Assembly: GCF_019112525.1 (NCBI RefSeq)
Contig: NZ_CP077800.1
Coordinates: forward strand, 3,782,001-3,846,000
Source of the DNA: Modestobacter sp. L9-4
GTDB lineage: Bacteria > Actinomycetota > Actinomycetes > Mycobacteriales > Geodermatophilaceae
Reading direction: 5' to 3'
Length of the DNA stretch: 64,000 nt
The position numbers and the translations under genes are program-made. This document shows, in pieces, positions 61,448-64,000 of the stretch. Below the pieces are notes generated by a model, which saw only the letters and a list, made by a program, of their open reading frames with translations, did no database searches and was not told the DNA's origin. Numbering within the stretch: position 1 is the stretch's first letter; each line of letters starts with the position of its first letter.

Positions 61448-61479
61448 CACGGTCCCCGTCCCGGGAGACGGGGACCGTG
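61448..61479. terminator. Bidirectional hairpin terminator
   Basis: Perfect 13-bp stem (61448-61460 with 61467-61479), 6-base loop, between the convergent hypothetical gene and pepA. Confidence 0.75.
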
Positions 61480-61483
61480 CCCT

Positions 61484-62998
61484 TCAGGCCCGGCTGATGA
61501 GGTCCTCGATGGTGGCCAGGAGGGTGCGCACCGGGACGCCGGTGCCGCCCTTGGGCGTGTGGCCCCACGGGGCGCCGGTGTTGTAGGCCGGGCCGGCGAC
61601 GTCGATGTGCGCCCACGGCAGGCCGGCGGGCACGAACTCGGCGAGGAAGTGGGCGCCGACGAGCATCCCGCCCATCCGGTCGGGGTTGGCGTTGACCAGG
61701 TCGGCGACCGAGGAGTCCAGCCCGCGGCGCAGCTCCGCCGGCAGCGGCATCGGCCACATCGGCTCGCCGCTGCGCCGGCTGGCGGTCACGACCGCGTCGC
61801 GCAGGTCGTCGCTGCCCATCACGCCGGCCGTGCGGGTGCCCAGGGCCACCAGCTGCGCGCCGGTGAGGGTGGAGGTCTCCAGCAGGTGGGCGGGGGAGTC
61901 CTCGACCGCGCGGCAGATGGCGTCGGCCAGCACGACCCGGCCCTCGGCGTCGGTGTTGGTGATCTCGGCCTTCTTCCCGTTGCGGAAGGTGACCACGTCG
62001 GCCGGGCGGTAGGCGGAGCCGCTGGGCATGTTCTCCGCGATCGGCACGGTGGCGGTGACGTCGACGGGCAGGCCCAGCTCGGCGACCAGGCAGACGGTGG
62101 CGATGACCGCCGCGGCGCCGGCCATGTCGCTCTTCATGTCCTCCATGTGGGCGGCCGGCTTGATCGAGATGCCGCCGCTGTCGAAGGTGATGCCCTTGCC
62201 GACCAGCGCGACGCTCGTCCGTGCCTTCTTGCCCTTGTACTCCAGGCGCAGCAGCCGGGGCCCGCGGGACGAGCCGCTCCCGACGGCCAGGATGCCGCCG
62301 TAGCCACCGGCGGTCAGCGCCTTCTCGTCGAGCACCTCGACCGACAGGCCGGCCTTCTTGCCGGCGGCGGCGCCGCGGGCGGCGAGCTCGGCCGGGTAGA
62401 GGTCGTTGGGCGGGGTGTTGACCAGGTCGCGCACGAGCGTCACGGCCGAGACGACGGCGCGCACCCGGGTCAGCGGGGCCTTGGCCGCCCCGGCGTCGGG
62501 CACCACCAGCTCGAAGGACGCAGGCGGCGTCGGCCTGTCGGCCGGCAGTGCGGACTTGTAGGCGGTGAACTCGTAGGCGCCCAGCAGGGACCCCTCGCCG
62601 ACGGCGTGCAGGCGCTCGGCGTCCGGCGCGCCACCGACGGCGGCCAGCAGGGTCACCACCGCGCCCCGCCCGGTCAGCGCGCGGCTCGCCGCACCGGCGG
62701 CCCGGCGGACCGCCTCGGGGGCGTAGCTGCCGCCGGCCTCGGGGGCGCCCAGACCGGCCACCGCCACCACCGGGAACGGCCCCTGGCCGAACGTCGGGAG
62801 CTTCGTGACCTCGCCCTCGGCGCCGCGGGCACCCAGGTCGGTCAGCGCGGCCAGCAGCCGGCCGCCGAGCAGTCGGTCGACGGCGTCGGCACCGGGGGTG
62901 CTGAGCAGGCCGTTCGGGCCCTGGCCGACCCCGACGACGACGGCGTCGGCGGACAGCTTCTCGAGCGGGCGGTCGGTGGCAGAGATCGTCGGCGGCAC
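61484..62998 (-). CDS. pepA: Leucyl aminopeptidase (M17)
   Basis: 504 residues from GTG 62998. The C-terminal catalytic domain is complete: VGKGITFDSGGISIKP (metal Lys and Asp), MKSDMAGAAAVIATV, and NTDAEGRVVLADA (metal Asp/Glu and catalytic Arg). It releases N-terminal amino acids using two metal ions. TACGAT is exactly 6 bases upstream of the GTG and no ribosome site is present: probably leaderless. Divergent from gcvT; the same pair is seen as pepB/gcvT in M. tuberculosis. Confidence 0.95.
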   Translation of the reverse strand: MPPTISATDRPLEKLSADAVVVGVGQGPNGLLSTPGADAVDRLLGGRLLAALTDLGARGAEGEVTKLPTFGQGPFPVVAVAGLGAPEAGGSYAPEAVRRAAGAASRALTGRGAVVTLLAAVGGAPDAERLHAVGEGSLLGAYEFTAYKSALPADRPTPPASFELVVPDAGAAKAPLTRVRAVVSAVTLVRDLVNTPPNDLYPAELAARGAAAGKKAGLSVEVLDEKALTAGGYGGILAVGSGSSRGPRLLRLEYKGKKARTSVALVGKGITFDSGGISIKPAAHMEDMKSDMAGAAAVIATVCLVAELGLPVDVTATVPIAENMPSGSAYRPADVVTFRNGKKAEITNTDAEGRVVLADAICRAVEDSPAHLLETSTLTGAQLVALGTRTAGVMGSDDLRDAVVTASRRSGEPMWPMPLPAELRRGLDSSVADLVNANPDRMGGMLVGAHFLAEFVPAGLPWAHIDVAGPAYNTGAPWGHTPKGGTGVPVRTLLATIEDLISRA

Positions 62999-63068
62999 GG
63001 GACGATCGTAGGGAGGCGCTGAGGACGGCGTACGAGCGGCGGTGCGGCGACCACTAGCGTGCTGGCTC

Positions 63069-64000
63069 GTGACCACGCCTCTGCTGTCCCCGCTGCACGA
63101 CCGGCACGTCGCCGCCGGCGCGAAGTTCGCCGACTTCGGCGGCTGGTCGATGCCGATCGAGTACGCCGGCGGAGGGGTGATCGCCGAGCACACCGCGGTG
63201 CGCGAGGGCGTCGGCCTCTTCGACGTCTCCCACCTCGGGACGGCGACGGTCCGCGGGCCCGGTGCGGCGGAGTTCGTCAACTCCTGCCTGACCAACGACC
63301 TCACCAGGATCGGCCCGGGGCAGGCGCAGTACACGCTGTGCTGCGTCGCGGACGGCCCGCAGACCGGCGGCGTGGTCGACGACCTGATCGTCTACCTGCA
63401 CGGCCCGGACGACGTCCTGCTGGTGCCCAACGCCGCGAACGCCGCCGACGTGCTGGCCCGGCTGTCCGCGGCGGCGCCGGCGGGGGTCACCGTCACCGAC
63501 CGGCACACCGAGGTCGCCGTCCTCGCCCTGCAGGGGCCGCGCGCTGCGGAGGTGCTGGCGGCGGTGGGCCTGCCCGGCGAGCTGTCCTACATGTCCTTCG
63601 CCGAGACCCCCGGCTCCGGTGGCGACGAGGTCACCGTCTGCCGCACCGGCTACACCGGCGAGCACGGCTACGAGCTGCTCGTCGCCGCCGAGCGGGCCGG
63701 CGCGCTGTGGGACGCCCTGCTGGCCGCCGGCGCACCGGAGCAGATCCGGCCCTGCGGCCTCGGTGCCCGCGACACCCTGCGCACCGAGATGGGCTACCCG
63801 CTGCACGGCCACGAGCTGTCCCTGGACATCACCCCCAACCAGGCCCGCTCCGGATGGGCCGTCGGCTGGAAGAAGGACGCCTTCTGGGGCCGCGACGCCC
63901 TCGTGGCGGAGAAGGCCGCCGGCCCGGCCCGCCAGCTGTGGGGCCTGCAGGCGCCCGGCCGGGGCATCCCGCGGCCGGGGATGGCGGTCCTGTCCGCCGA
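63069..64000 (+). CDS. gcvT: Glycine cleavage system aminomethyltransferase T (3' end outside window)
   Basis: 310 residues are present; the gene runs off the right edge. Motifs: [28 protein letters not shown] (folate site Asp), [19 protein letters not shown] and [18 protein letters not shown]. The T-protein releases ammonia and passes the methylene group of glycine to tetrahydrofolate. GTG 63069 has TAGCGT 8 bases upstream and no ribosome site. Confidence 0.95.
   Translation, partial: MTTPLLSPLHDRHVAAGAKFADFGGWSMPIEYAGGGVIAEHTAVREGVGLFDVSHLGTATVRGPGAAEFVNSCLTNDLTRIGPGQAQYTLCCVADGPQTGGVVDDLIVYLHGPDDVLLVPNAANAADVLARLSAAAPAGVTVTDRHTEVAVLALQGPRAAEVLAAVGLPGELSYMSFAETPGSGGDEVTVCRTGYTGEHGYELLVAAERAGALWDALLAAGAPEQIRPCGLGARDTLRTEMGYPLHGHELSLDITPNQARSGWAVGWKKDAFWGRDALVAEKAAGPARQLWGLQAPGRGIPRPGMAVLSA

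Noticed and set aside
57560-63022. Plus-strand open frame of about 1820 codons
   Set aside because: Antisense shadow of sucB, lpdA and pepA caused by high G+C; composition is low-complexity Gly/Val/Arg with no domain.
1-64000. tRNA genes, CRISPR arrays, insertion sequences, prophage or attachment sites
   Set aside because: Looked for T-loop GTTCGA contexts, short regularly spaced repeats, transposase/integrase motifs; none supported.

Overview
The window is a very high G+C actinobacterial chromosome segment. Gene content and protein style (F420 reductase, DivIVA-domain protein, chemoreceptor, two diguanylate cyclases, ribosome hibernation factor, many GTG starts, many likely leaderless genes) fit the Geodermatophilaceae (Blastococcus / Modestobacter / Geodermatophilus type). 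That family assignment is inference. The backbone keeps the order I recall for Mycobacterium tuberculosis Rv2211c-Rv2225: gcvT, pepA, (lpdA), sucB/dlaT, TIGR01777 epimerase, lipB, lipA, DUF4191, RDD, glnA1, glnE, glnA2, panB. Extra genes sit between these blocks. No tRNA, rRNA, insertion sequence or CRISPR array was seen.

Left part (1-20 kb): the start of a secreted protein, a double Lrp-type regulator divergent from a DHA2 drug exporter, a PIG-L deacetylase, RNase P RNA with a 12-bp P1 helix and a terminator, a small HTH protein, and a glycine-rich wall protein with an LAYTG sorting signal. Next come an AI-2E family permease, a membrane GGDEF-EAL enzyme, a stress module (DUF8129-like protein divergent from a Balon/Rv2629-type hibernation factor plus DUF2795), a LacI regulator divergent from a secreted polysaccharide deacetylase, ChaB, a K+ channel, an M24 peptidase, a second diguanylate cyclase, npdG and a DivIVA-domain protein.

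Middle (20-41 kb): panB-nadE, glnA2, an MmyB-type regulator divergent from an SDR, a PASTA protein, a glutamine amidotransferase with glnE, a CDGSH protein, a secreted beta-propeller, a haem-oxygenase-fold iron enzyme, a soluble chemoreceptor, an MFS porter, glnA1 under a near-perfect GlnR box, RDD, DUF4191 and lipA. GlnR (transcription) and GlnE (adenylylation of the GlnA1 tyrosine) are the two expected layers of nitrogen control.

Right part (41-64 kb): a long amphipathic repeat protein; a tightly coupled four-gene operon (mannitol-type dehydrogenase, HAD phosphatase, CDP-glycerol-type polymerase, LicC-like nucleotidyltransferase) that looks like a polyol-phosphate wall polymer pathway; leuS behind a three-leucine leader peptide and terminator; lipB, an S51 peptidase, an FAD oxidoreductase divergent from a membrane Ser/Thr kinase, the TIGR01777 epimerase, sucB, lpdA, pepA and the start of gcvT.

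The most interesting non-coding signals are FliA/WhiG-type promoters upstream of motility or signalling genes, back-to-back stress-sigma-type promoters, a pair of identical operators about 2.4 kb apart, the leuS attenuator, a dispersed hairpin repeat with a compensatory base-pair change, and a 42-bp tandem repeat.
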